Assembly: GCA_017654935.2 (NCBI GenBank)
Contig: CM065690.1
Coordinates: forward strand, 405,297 to 469,296
Origin: Phymorhynchus buccinoides
Taxonomy: Eukaryota; Mollusca; Gastropoda; Neogastropoda; Raphitomidae
Length of the DNA: 64,000 bases
Direction of reading: 5' to 3'
The notes beneath the pieces are model-generated. The model worked only from the letters and a program-made list of their open reading frames with translations, was not told the origin of the DNA and did no database searches. A program made the position numbers and the translations under genes. Shown one piece after another: positions 11,865 to 22,270 of this stretch; the first letter of the stretch is position 1, and every line of letters starts with the position of its first letter.

Positions 11865-12475
11865 ACAACGCGCATGCATCAAACAACAGGCAGCGTCAAA
11901 CATTGCGCCACGACATACAACGCGCAGCGTCAAACAACAGGCAGCGTCAAACATTGCGCCACGCCATACAACGCGCAGCGTCAAACAGGCAGCCTCAAAC
12001 ATTGCACCACACCATACAACGCGCAGCGTCGAACAACAGGCAGCGTCAAACATTGCGCCACGCCATACAACGCGCAGCGTCAAACAACAGGCAGCGTCAA
12101 ACATTGCGCCACGCCATACAACGCGCAGCATCAAACAACAGGCAGCGTCAAACATTGCGCCATGCCATACAACATGCAGCGTCAAACAACAGGCAGCGTC
12201 AAACATTGCGCCACGCCATACAACGTGCAGCGTCAAACAACAGGCAGCGTCAAACATTGCGCCACTCCATACAACGTGCAGCGTCAAACAACAGGCAGCG
12301 TCAAACATTGCGCCACGCCATACAACGCGCAGCGTCAAACAACAGGCAGCGTCAAACATTGCGCCACGCCATACAATGCGCAGCGTCAAACAACAGGCAG
12401 CGTCAAACATTGTGCCAGGCCATACAACGCGCAGCGTCAAACAACAGGCAACGTCAAACATTGTGCCATGCCTCT
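11865..12475. repeat. 51-bp tandem array, about 11 copies (right side)
   Basis: Clean head-to-tail units carry CAGCGTCAAACAACAGG and CATTGCGCCACGCC. All three frames stay open because 51 is divisible by three and the unit has few stops. The predicted peptides are not credible proteins. Confidence 0.96.
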
Positions 12476-13399
12476 CAAATCAAACTTTGTTGTTATTCAC
12501 ACCACCACTACCACCACCATTACAAAACAAAGACTTTTATCAATACATGTAAAAAACAACACCACATAATTATGTCCAACTGTCACTTAGCTCATATTGG
12601 CATTTTTACTTGCAGCTTCTTGCTTAATTTCATTTTTTTTGCCGTGTTATAGGTGTGTTACATGTCATTTATTAACACATTGTACATAAATATATGTCAA
12701 TAAATTTGTTTTCATTCTGTTTTTTCTGTCTTGATCAGCACTCATTGTTCACTAATTACTAAAAAGTAGCAGAGGTAATGAAAACAAAGCATTATTGCAC
12801 ACAGTGACAAACCATTCTCCAAAACAATTCCATGTTAATTACATGACTGATTGTGTGAGTGTGCATGCAGTCAGTGAGTGTGTCAATGTGTTTGTGATTT
12901 CATGATACAGTATCTACTTTATCCAGGGTATGGATGGTAGGAAGTGGTGAATTGTGTCAATGCCATACATATATTATAATACCTTGATGCCAGTCCACTT
13001 TTCAAAAACACCAATGAAAGAAGATCATGTTGGCATCACAAATCACCTACAAAATTATATTGTTCTCCAAATGTTTATATGTAATCAAATACACATGTTC
13101 CTACATTTACACGTCCGCTTATTTTTTTCCCCTCTTTCTCTGTGTGTGTGTGTGATTTTTTTAAACTCATTCTTTGGGGTGATATGCTATTTAATTTTTT
13201 ATACAGGTTCATGTTTTATTTCATGTTTTTAATCTGTTTTTTATATGAGACTTTACTTTTTTAAGTATAATTTGTATGCGCCCGCATTAGTAATTAGTCT
13301 ACTGTGGGATACTGTGCTATATTTATTATTATTGTTATTATATTATTGTTATTATTAGTATTACTAATCCGCTTCTAATAACGCAATCCCTTACTGGGG
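12476..13399. other. AT-rich intronic sequence, no gene
   Basis: Mirrors about 9700-10550 of the left arm. No exon or array seen. Confidence 0.6.
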
Positions 13400-14150
13400 G
13401 CATTTTTAAAAGCAATCCCGAAAGATTGCTGATAGTTCAACAAAGCAACAAGATAGTTCAACAAAGCAGATAAACTCAAGATTCAATCACTCAGAGTAGA
13501 TACAGTGAACCCCCCCTTATAGAAACCTCCATTATAAGACACGCACACACACCCCACTACACACACAAGAGACTGAATGACTGAGAACACACAATGGCTG
13601 TCTTGCTGATAGTTGATAGTGTATGGTATGTGTTTTCAGTCATTCAGTATCCAGAAAAAGAAGATGAGCAAATAATATTATGTGTACAAGTCACTGTGTT
13701 TGATGCTTTTAGGGGATGTGCACATTGCATGCCATAAACTTCATGCGCTCATCGAGTAAAAGTAAAAGAACGTAAGAAATACGCTTTGAAAAGCAATCCA
13801 GAAAGATTGCTGATAGTTCGGAACGAAGCAGATAGACTCAGAGTCAATCCCTCATAGTAGATACAGTGAACCCCCCCCTTATAAAAGCCTCCCATATAAG
13901 AAACCGCCCCCCCCCCCCCACTACCACAGTTCAGGCACACACAAGAGACTGAATGACTGAGAACACATAATGGCTGTCTTGCTGATAGTTGATAGTGTGT
14001 GGTATGTGTTTCAGTCATTCAGTATCCATAAAAAGAAGCTGAGCAAATAATATTATGTGTACAAGTCACTGTGTTTGATGCTTTTAGGGGATGTGCACAT
14101 TGCATGCCTAAGCTTCATGCGCTCATCAGCAAAAGTAAAATACAAGTAAG
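13400..14150. repeat. Tandem duplication of about 380 bp, right arm only
   Basis: Two similar blocks each run from GAAAGATTGCTGATAGTTC through a CCCCCC tract and TGACTGAGAACACA to GATGTGCACATTGCATGCC. The left arm has one block (about 9290-9640), so this copy change happened after the arms separated or differs between haplotypes. Confidence 0.8.
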
Positions 14151-14354
14151 AAATAAGCAGATGGAATAAGTGCATATGTTTCCCCATGTGCTTATCTCAT
14201 CCGCTTAAGCTTAATGTATTTCTTACATTCTTTTACTTATGTTCAGATATGCGCATGAGATTTCTGCATGTAATGTGCACATCCCCTAAGTCTGAAACAA
14301 AAAATACTATATTCTCTTTCCCTCACTCCACTCTTTCAATTAAATCATTCACAC

Positions 14355-14450
14355 AAATAATAATAATTAGGAAAATGTATATAGCGCCCATCCTACTATG
14401 TAGGCTACAGGGCGCTTTACACAAAATTGAAATGGAATAAAAACATGAAA
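14355..14450 (-). mobile_element. LINE/SINE 3' tail (right arm)
   Basis: Reverse complement of 8930-9075, with an (AAT)n end followed by TATATAGCGCCC. Confidence 0.6.
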
Positions 14451-14504
14451 CAAAAATCCAATAACATCAGCAAACAAAACAATACACATATTAATCAACA
14501 ACTA

Positions 14505-14522
14505 CTGTGACTACTACTACTG

Positions 14523-14557
<35 letters not shown>

Positions 14558-14558
14558 G

Positions 14559-14592
<34 letters not shown>

Positions 14593-14815
14593 GGCCTAAT
14601 CAAGTATGCATTGTCTACACACAATTCGCAAGCATGAAATAACAACATAATATTCAACAACATACACTCACACACCGAGCACAAGCACACACACCATGCA
14701 TACATACACGTATAGGGGCCTACATGAACGCATCACACGCGCACACACACACACAAACATGCGCACACAACACACACACACACACACACACCACACACAC
14801 ACACACACACTGGTG
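14505..14815. repeat. CTA and CA microsatellites (right arm)
   Basis: (CTA)n occupies about 14505-14592. Imperfect (CA)n follows to about 14812. Confidence 0.95.
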
Positions 14816-15152
14816 TAGTGACTATAAAAAATAATGTCAAGCCCTAGGCTTCACCCGACTATAATTTACCCAGTACTATGACTGGTGGGTGCTAGCTCAC
14901 TGTATATGATTACTACTACCCTATTTTTGGACTTTAAGTCACACCTTATAAGGCTCATCCCCCAAATTGTACGCAAAATTCAGATTTTGTTATTATATTT
15001 TTTTACTATTTTATTAGTCACATTATAAGGCGCAGGGGTCTCAGTCTGAGAAAAAAAGTACCACCTCATACTTATAGTAAGAAATATATGGTATTATTAT
15101 TATACTCGACTTATACTGGACTTGTGGGTTTTTTGTCTTAAATTGTTTGAAG

Positions 15153-15800
15153 TGTGGATCATGTTGGTTGATTTGTTTTGTTGGGTTGTGTGGCCTCAGG
15201 ACTGTGTGGCCTCACTGGTGGACCAGCCATGCTGCGCCCTGTGGATCATGTTGGTTGATTTGTTTTGTTGGGTTGTGTGGCCTCAGGACTGTGTGGCCTC
15301 ACTGGTGGACCAGCCATGCTGCGCCCTGTGGATCATGTTGGTTGATTTGTTTTGTTGGACTGTGTGGCCTCAGGACAAGATGACCTCACTGGTGGACCAG
15401 CCATGCTGCGCCCTGTGGATCATGTTGGTTGATTTGTTTTGTGTGGCCTCAGGACTGTGTGGCCTCACTGGTGGACCAGCCATGCTGCGCCCTGTGGATC
15501 ATGTTGGTTGATTTGTTTTGTTGGGTTGTGTGGCCTCAGGACTGTGTGGCCTCACTGGTGGACCAGCCATGCTACACCCTGTGGATCATGTTGGTTGATT
15601 TGTTTTGTTGGGTTGTGTGGCCTCAGGACTGTGTGGCCTCACTGGTGGACCAGCCATGCTGCGCCCTGTGGATCATGTTGGTTGATTTGTTTTGTTGGGT
15701 TGTGTGGCCTCAGGACTGTGTGGCCTCACTGGTGGACCAGCCATGCTGCGCCCTGTGGATCATGTTGGTTGATTTGTTTTGTTGGGTTGTGTGGCCTCAG
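15153..15800 (+). repeat. COPB1 E2 acceptor-edge tandem array, about 8 copies
   Basis: Units of 87-88 bp (one of 79) start near 15153, 15241, 15328, 15416, 15495, 15583, 15671 and 15759. Each contains GTGGCCTCAG, an acceptor-like border, followed by E2-like coding sequence (SLVDQPC), then GATCATGTTGGTTGATTTG. Most copies have GACTGTGTGGCC where the real exon has GACAAGATGGCC, so they lack the start codon. The copy near 15374 has AAGATG. The array ends directly at the real E2 acceptor. Confidence 0.95.
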
Positions 15801-15806
15801 GACAAG

Positions 15807-15900
15807 ATGGCCTCACTGGTGGACCAGCCATGCTACACCCTGATCAACACGCCCTCCGACAGCGAACCGCCATCGGAAATGCAGCTCAGACAGGACCTGG
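15807..15900 (+). CDS. COPB1: COPB1 exon E2: initiator Met and first 31 codons
   Basis: Beta-COP is a core subunit of the COPI (coatomer) coat. It acts with gamma, delta and zeta COP in the Arf1-bound subcomplex that coats Golgi-derived vesicles. This exon encodes MASLVDQPCYTLINT, PSDSEPPSEMQ and LRQDL, matching the known beta-COP N terminus, in which CYTLIN and SEPPSE are the conserved words. The ATG at 15807 sits in a good context (AAGATGG). An acceptor AG at 15799-15800 leaves 6 nt of 5' UTR in this exon, so an upstream UTR exon is expected. The exon ends in phase 1 at a GTCAGT donor. Its 5' edge is the last unit of an 87-bp array and its 3' edge is repeated twice downstream. Confidence 0.93.
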
Positions 15901-16135
15901 GTCAGTGATTATAAGATATTATAAAGTATATATCCAATGTCTTCATCATTACACGTTCTGATCAATACGACCTCTGACAGCGAATCGCCATCAGAAATGC
16001 AGCTCAGACAGGATCTAGGTCAGTAATTATAAGATATTATAAAGTATATCAAATGTCTTCATCATTACACTGATCAACACACCCTCTGACAGCGAATCGC
16101 CATCGGAAATGCAGCTCAGACAGGACCTAGGTTAC
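15841..16135 (+). repeat. COPB1 E2 donor-edge duplications (2 extra copies)
   Basis: The E2 segment from TGATCAACAC to the GTCAGT donor, plus about 45 nt of intron, recurs near 15959 and 16069 at a period of 111-118 bp. The first extra copy keeps a GTCAGT donor. The second has GTTACA. Confidence 0.93.
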
Positions 16136-16339
16136 AGTTAGTGACTACAGCTTAATACTTTTAAGTCGACACATGCTTAAGTCGACTTTTGCGTAAGTCG
16201 ACGGATTTATCATTTCCCAGCCAAAAGTGCTCTTTAAAAGACTTTGATAACAACGGATATCTCGACAACATATAACTCTACATTCGTTTATATCAACGAG
16301 ATCTTTTCTAAACGTCAAACGGATAAGTCGACTTCCTGA

Positions 16340-16964
16340 CTTCCTGACTTTTGTTTTTTTCCCCTGACTTCCTGACTTAAGTCACACTAGTCTTGTTCTA
16401 TTTTGATCTGTCTCTTTTTGTATGTGTGCACGTGTATGTGTGTGTGTGCGCGCATACATGTGTGTGTGTGTGTGTGTGTGTGCCTGTGTGTGACGTTGGT
16501 TTTTGTCATTATGCTGACAGTTTCCTTGTCGCGTGACGTCAACAGTTTCCGGTGGGAGAAAATAAGGACGTTCGCCTACCGTAAAATACCGAGTTTAAGC
16601 CCCCACCCCCACCATCCTTTGCACGGTTTGAGGCCCCAAAAAGGGGGGTGGGCTTATACACGGTATTTGCCCTTGTGGTCGAAACAAAATTGTAAAAGGA
16701 AAGATACACAGCCTGTAACATCCCCAATGCCCGGTGAATCCATTCTGGACATCTAAAAACGCATTTGACTTTTTTTGTTAAAGACCCCCAGATCTGAAGA
16801 AATTTCTTTTCAGAAATGTTTTGTGATTACTGAGATACATTGTTTTGCATAAACCACATCACGCAGTTTCCATTGGGTATCCACACATCGAGCATCACAG
16901 ACCGAAGGGGGGCTTTTACAAGGTATTTCACCCTTTGTATAGTGTTTGCCTCCAAATGCGGTGC
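16340..16964. other. Intronic sequence with CA/TG tracts, no gene
   Basis: Contains a TG-rich tract at about 16430-16490 and two G/C-rich words resembling GGGCTTATACACGGTATTT that recur in the left arm. These may be ends of small DNA elements. No exon seen. Confidence 0.5.
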
Positions 16965-17189
16965 ATCACGCTTCGCCTAATTACACTTCGCCTAACAACA
17001 TCTCGCCTAATGACATCTCACCTAATTACACTTGGCCTAATCATTATCGAGTGTTTATCATATGTAACACTTCGCCTAAAATTTCCAACAAGGTCTTACT
17101 GTTAGCCCTTAATACAAATCGATGAAAGTATACAAATATCAGCACATTGATCAAAACAATGGTACATCACTATATGAAGGCTAAGAGAG

Positions 17190-17319
17190 AGAAAGAGAGA
17201 GAGACCGTCACAGAGAGAGAGAGAGAGAAACCGTCACAGAGAGAAAGAGAGAGAAACCGTCACAGAGAGAGAGAGAGAGAAACCGTCACAGAGAGAGAGA
17301 GAGAGAGAAACCGTCACAG

Positions 17320-17367
<48 letters not shown>

Positions 17368-17485
17368 AACCGTCACAGAGAGAGAGAGAGAGAAACCGTC
17401 ACAGAGAGAGAGAGAGAGAGAAACCGTCACAGAGAGAAAGAGAGAGAAACCGTCACAGAGAGAGAGAGAGAGAGAGAGAGAAAAC
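17190..17485. repeat. GA-rich tract with CCGTCACAGAGA units
   Basis: (GA)n is punctuated by AAACCGTCACAGAGAGA words at about 26-34 bp spacing, making an imperfect minisatellite of about ten units. It is the counterpart of 5935-6225. Confidence 0.92.
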
Positions 17486-17494
17486 GAAAACAAA

Positions 17495-18300
17495 ATTTTA
17501 TTTAACCAGGGAACATGAGATAAGCAAGTTACATGCTTTTTTCCACCCAGCCCTGGGGGAAAATAAAGTAAATCAAACAAGAAAGCTAAATAATATATGT
17601 ACATGCAGAAATGAGAAGAAAAGGGAGGGAGGATGGGGGGAAGAGGCACAGAGGGGGATAAGGATGGGGACATTTTGGAATTTAAAGTACAGGAAAAAAA
17701 CAAAAAAAGTCACATCATGCAAACATAAAATCAGCAAAGGATAACACTCCTCATCATTATCATTATCAGTAATAGTATGATAGTAATAAACAAATCAAGT
17801 TATATCATACAAAAGTATCAAACAATTATGTTATCACATATTATATCAAAATCAGCAATCATAGATATATCATTGAAGTAACTTAATATTTATCCACATC
17901 TTCTGATGAAGGCATTGTATACCCAATAATAGAATGGTTATCTGGATACAGTTGACATGTTTTCTTTTAATCTCTGAAATAGAATATTTTGATACGCGTT
18001 TTTGAAGGAAGTAATGCTGCTTTTCTGCTTAAGATTAGTTGTTAAGGAATTCCAAAGAGTACCACCTGAGTATGTTAAGCTTGTTTTGAAAAGATCAGTT
18101 CTAGGTTTTGGAATAACAATATTGTTAGTATATCTAGATTGGTTGATTGGAAACTTTTTAATTAATGTTGGAGGTGCAAAACCATTGATTATTCTAAACA
18201 TCATGACAGCTTTGTTGTATTGAAGTTTGTCTGTAAGAGGTAACAATTGTATTGTGATATAGGAGGACTGCTTTAAGGGCTCGCTTATGAACAAGAGAGA
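17495..18300 (-). mobile_element. L2/CR1-like LINE 3' end (right arm)
   Basis: On the minus strand an open frame (18375-17938) encodes the C-terminal part of a non-LTR reverse transcriptase: LLPLTDKLQYNKAVMMF, then RIINGFAPPTLIKKF, and TYSGGTLWNSLTTNLK. This is the thumb-like tail typical of the CR1/L2 group. A 3' UTR follows, ending near the TTAAATAAAATTTTG word at about 17490-17510. It is 5' truncated, with no palm motifs present. The left-arm copy is much more decayed. Confidence 0.75.
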
Positions 18301-18609
18301 GAGAGAGACTGTCAGGCTGATTAGGCGAGTTGTGCTAATCATTTTTAGGCGGAATGTTACGCTTGGGTTTTTCATGACATCCAGAAGTTACTGCCGGCAC
18401 GGAAGGTCGAGATCAAAGGATTAGGCGAAGTGTAATTAGGCGAAGTGTAATTAGGCGAAGTGAGGCACACCCTCCAAATGTGGGGTGGGCCTATACTACT
18501 AGATGGGCTAATACTCTGTATATTACCGTACGTACTTAAGAGATCTTTTCTTTTAGACACTGATTTTACCGTACGTACTTAAGAGAGATCTTTTCTTTTA
18601 GACACTGAG

Positions 18610-19205
18610 TTTTGAATAGAAAAATAGATATTATTCCTGAGGTTGAAAAGAATCCCTCAAGGAAAAGGAAATGAATTGTGGATGAGTTCAATATTGCACA
18701 TAGCACAGAGTCCACCATAGTAAAATAGATGTTATTCCTGAGGTTGAAAAGAATCCCTCAAGGAAAAGGAAATGAATTGTGGATGAGTTCAATATTGCAC
18801 ATAGCACAGAGTCCACCATAGTGAAATAGATGTTATTCCTGAGGTTGAAAAGAATCCCTCAAGGAAAAGGAAATGAATTGTGGATGAGTTCAATATTGCA
18901 CATAGCACAGAGTCCACCATAGTGAAATAGATGTTATTCCTGAGGTTGAAAAGAATCCCTCAAGGAAAAGGAAATGAATTGTGGATGAGTTCAATATTGC
19001 ACATAGCACAGAGTCCACCATAGTGAAATAGATGTTATTCCTGAGGTTGAAAAGAATCCCTCAAGGAAAAGGAAATGAATTGTGGATGAGTTCAATATTG
19101 CACATAGCACAGAGTCCACCATAGTGAAATAGATGTTATTCCTGAGGTTGAAAAGAATCCCTCAAGGAAAAGGAAATGAATTGTGGATGAGTTCAATATC
19201 AATGT
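18610..19205. repeat. 101-bp tandem array, about 6 copies (right arm)
   Basis: Near-identical units contain GTTATTCCTGAGGTTGAAAA and GTGGATGAGTTCAATATTGC. The copy number equals that of the left-arm array. Confidence 0.95.
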
Positions 19206-19359
19206 CAAGCATTTAAGATGAAAGGTTTAGACATGAAATAGGTATCAGTAATTCAATATCCTCTATGCACCTTAGCTTAGAAAAAACCACCACATAGCTT
19301 ATTTTACGACAGCAGTGCAAAAGTTGAAAAAGTGTAGTTGATACAATAAAATCACGTAC

Positions 19360-19381
19360 TCAAGGTCAAAGGTCAAGGTCA
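19360..19381 (+). promoter_or_regulatory. Nuclear-receptor-like half-site cluster
   Basis: The 22 bp here contain AGGTCAAAGGTCA, a perfect DR1 arrangement, overlapped by two TCAAGGTCA words of the FTZ-F1/ERR monomer type. The same cluster occurs inverted at 3883-3904. It sits in a repeat-rich intron, so it may simply be part of a dispersed repeat. No function is shown. Confidence 0.35.
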
Positions 19382-20254
19382 ACAAGGCATACTGAGGGGC
19401 ACATCAGTGTCATTAAAATAGTAGCACACAAGTTTGAAGTGATCCTATGACATGGTTCTTAAGATAATTGCCAGAAAAAGGACACAAGGACACAAAAGAT
19501 CGTGATATCCCTCTCCGCAGAGTGGCTGGGGGCTAATAAATACTAAAATAGGATAAAGTTCACATAGTTTGAATCATTTCAGCAAATTATACTATTTTTC
19601 TTACAAACAAAAGCATTAGATACGAAATAATTACGGTAAGTGCATGTTTTTACAGTTCTCTAGAGTCCTTTGGCGGACATTTTGAATATTACGTCATAAC
19701 TCAAAATGCCCAACATTTACAACTTGGCTTCCAACGGATTTGGATTCAGCACCCTCAAATCATTTAGATCGACATAAAAACCTAATATATATCAAAACAA
19801 GATCAAATTTAATTTCACCTGGACTATTAGCAAAAACTAATGGCTTTTCAATATTACTGAAATAAGTCGTGATTTATTTGAAAAACTGAAGTGACAAAAT
19901 TATTTGATGGCTTGAAATAAAGCCGTATGAAAAATTCTGAAGCAATTTGACTTGAAATGACCCAACAAATCAGTTTTTTGCTTCTCCTGTGAAGTGACGT
20001 CTTTCGAATTACATCTGTATTGCATGCGGGCGGCGATATAATAATATTTCACATATAGCATAAAGAATGGGAAATAAAAAATACACAAACACCCAAAGAC
20101 GGTCAGACAGACACAGAATTACACACATATACGCGCGCGAGCGCGCACACACTCACGTACATTCACATGCGGACACACACTCACACATATGTGCTCACCA
20201 AGCGCAGACGTTCACTCTCAGACATGCACACACCAAGTCATGAAGGAAGGGATT

Positions 20255-20640
20255 AGTAGTTATTTAGGAAACGGATGAGTTTTGAGATGGCGTTTGAATG
20301 TGGGCAGAGAGGATGAGTATCTGAGAGAGCGAGGCAACTGATTCCAAGTAACAGAAGCTTGATAGGAGAAAGAGCGTTGACCATAGGTTTTAGTGCGGAC
20401 AGTGGGGATACAATAGAGACGGGTGTCAGATGAGGAACGCAGAGCTCGAGACGGTGTGTAGAGATGTAGCAGATCAGTGAGGTATTCAGGACAGGAAGAC
20501 TCGACAGATTTGTAGCAGAGAGAGGCAATCTTGTAGGATATTCTTTGCTGAACAGGGAGCCAGTGGAGAGAACAGAGCAATGGAGTTATATGGTCATATT
20601 TAGAAGAGCGGAAGATGAGACGGGCAGCACGTATACATGT
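20255..20640 (-). mobile_element. L2/CR1-like LINE 3' fragment (right arm)
   Basis: On the minus strand an open frame of about 130 codons encodes LIFRSSKYDHITPLLCSLHW, ISYKIASLCYKSV, LYTPSRALRSSSDTR and RSFSYQASVTWNQLPRSLR. These are hallmarks of the C-terminal end of L2-type reverse transcriptases. The palm motifs are missing, so it is a 5'-truncated insertion. The left-arm version (2570-2960) is frame-broken. Confidence 0.8.
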
Positions 20641-20724
20641 ACACACACACTCACACACCTACCTACCTACCTACCTACCTACCCCCTACACACACACTCG
20701 CACGCACGCACGAACACACACACA

Positions 20725-21030
20725 CGAAGAGTATAAGTCGACATTATCTTCTGAAAGTGTCTGTGAAGTCGAGATATCCGACTGACGGATAAGTCGACAT
20801 TTTTTTCTGAAAACGTCTATAAACTCGAGATATCCGACTGACGGATAAGTCGACATTTTTTTTCTGAAAACGTCTATAAAGTCGAGATATCCGACATACC
20901 AGTCGACATTTTTTCCTAAAAACGTCTGTGAAGTCGAGATATCCGACTGACGGATAAGTCGACTGACGCATAACTCGACATAAAATCCATTGCCGCTGGC
21001 ACGTCGACTTAAGCATATTCGACTGTATAA
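20725..21030. repeat. GTCGAC/ATATCCG subterminal tandem repeats
   Basis: About four units of 58-66 bp, each reading GTCGAGATATCCGACTGACGG followed by a T-rich stretch and GAAAACGTCT. They mirror 2060-2345. Confidence 0.85.
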
Positions 21031-21171
21031 GATAGATACACAGATCTGACTGCAGAGTATATATTTCATTTCTTCTTTGTTGCACTTTTGTGTTCTTCTC
21101 TCACACCAACCCTCTCTTTTTTCTTGAAAACATTCTCTCATTCCTAACCCACTTTCTCTCTGTTCTTGCAG

Positions 21172-22040
21172 AGAAGGGAAAAGCTCAAACAAAGATCAAA
21201 GCACTGAAAGGGATCCAGATTTGGCTTGACAGGAAGAAGACGGCATGTCTGTCTCTTTATTCTCTCTATTTTCAGAGAACGGGGACACATGCACAGAGAT
21301 TGGGGCACTGAAGAAGGTGATTCAGATGATGCTGAACAGGGAGAAGATGGCATGTCTGTCTCTGTCTCTGTCTGTCTCTTTATTCTCTCTATTTTCAGAG
21401 AACGGGGACACATGCACAGAGATTGGGGCACTGAAGAAGGTGATTCAGATGATGCTGAACAGGGAGAAGATGGCATGTCTGTCTCTGTCTCTGTCTCTTT
21501 ATTCTCTCTATTTTCAGAGAACGGGGACACATGCACAGAGATTGGGGCACTGAAGAAGGTGATTCAGATGATGCTGAACAGGGAGAAGATGGCATGTCTG
21601 TCTCTGTCTGTCTCTTTATTCTCTCTATTTTCAGAGAACGGGGACACATGCACAGAGATTGGGGCACTGATGAAGGTGATTCAGATGATGCTGAACAGGG
21701 AGAAGATGGCATGTCTGTCTCTGTCTGTCTCTTTATTCTCTCTATTTTCAGAGAACGGGGACACATGCACAGAGATTGGGGCACTGAAGAAGGTGATTCA
21801 GATGATGCTGAACGGAGAGAAGATGACATGTCTGTACGTCCCTGTTTCTCTCTGTCTGTCTCTCCATTCCTCTTTATGTCTCTCTGTCTCTTTCACCCAC
21901 ATCTTTCTACTTTCAGAAAAAGGAGACACACGAACGAAGATCGAAGCTCTGAAGAAGGTGATCCAGATGATGCTGAACAGAGAGAAGATGACGTCTTTAT
22001 GCCTGACACTGATGCTAAATGTCACACTCTCTACTTTCAG
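21172..22040 (+). repeat. COPB1 E3 acceptor-edge array: 7 decoy acceptors
   Basis: Exon-like starts at 21172, 21286, 21399, 21518, 21635, 21752 and 21917 precede the real E3 at 22041, with spacing of about 113-165 bp. Each has a pyrimidine-rich tract, a TTCAG or TGCAG border and 70-85 nt matching the start of E3. It then returns to CTGTCTCTGTCT intron sequence without a consensus donor. The copy at 21917 encodes the E3 start almost exactly ([13 protein letters not shown]). The middle copies read [13 protein letters not shown] and the most distant reads KGKAQTKIKALKG, so divergence rises with distance. Confidence 0.93.
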
Positions 22041-22270
22041 AGAAAGGAGACACACGAACGAAGATCGAAGCTCTGAAGAAGGTGATCCAGATGATGCTGA
22101 ACGGAGAGAAGATGACGTCCCTGCTGATGACGGTCATTCGCTTCGTCATGCCGCTGCAGGAACACACCATCAAGAAGCTGCTGCTGGTCTTCTGGGAGGT
22201 GGTGCCTAAGTACCACCCTGACGGCAAGCTGATGCAGGAGATGATCCTGGTGTGTGACGCCTACAGGAAG
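22041..22270 (+). CDS. COPB1: COPB1 exon E3: residues 32-108
   Basis: This 230-nt exon completes the codon left open by E2 and encodes 77 residues, from [14 protein letters not shown] to LVCDAYRK, ending in phase 0. It belongs to the N-terminal adaptin-like alpha-solenoid of beta-COP. The conserved words [17 protein letters not shown] and LVFWEVVPK are visible. The acceptor is CTTTCAG at 22034-22040 and the donor GTGAGA at 22271. Both ends are embedded in tandem arrays: seven acceptor copies upstream and ten donor copies downstream. I chose the 22041 copy because it alone reads through to a complete exon. Confidence 0.94.

Larger units (their letters stand above)
16965..18470. mobile_element. 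Putative nested element bounded by TTAGGCGAAGTG repeats (right arm)
   Basis: CTTCGCCTAATTACA-type repeats at about 16973-17085 face TTAGGCGAAGTGTAA repeats at about 18420-18462. Between them lie the GA tract and a LINE 3' end. It mirrors 4795-6440. Confidence 0.4.
16150..21035. mobile_element. Putative large TIR element with GTCGAC-rich ends (right arm)
   Basis: Right-arm counterpart of 2045-7265. It has inverted ATGCTTAAGTCGAC words at about 16170-16185 and 21003-21018, and tandem GTCGAC/ATATCCG words inside both ends. No transposase is recognisable. It may be non-autonomous or a nest of several insertions. Confidence 0.5.

Noticed and set aside
11772..12652. Open frames of 230-264 codons with CLTLRVVW-like repeats
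   Set aside because: A 51-bp repeat by-product; all three + frames and one - frame are open together.
16403..17518. Frames made of CVCVCVCV or RERERE residues
   Set aside because: Dinucleotide repeats.
21226..22209. A single 327-codon frame spanning the E3 acceptor copies
   Set aside because: It runs through CT-rich intron sequence in mixed frames. The true coding part is only 22041-22270.
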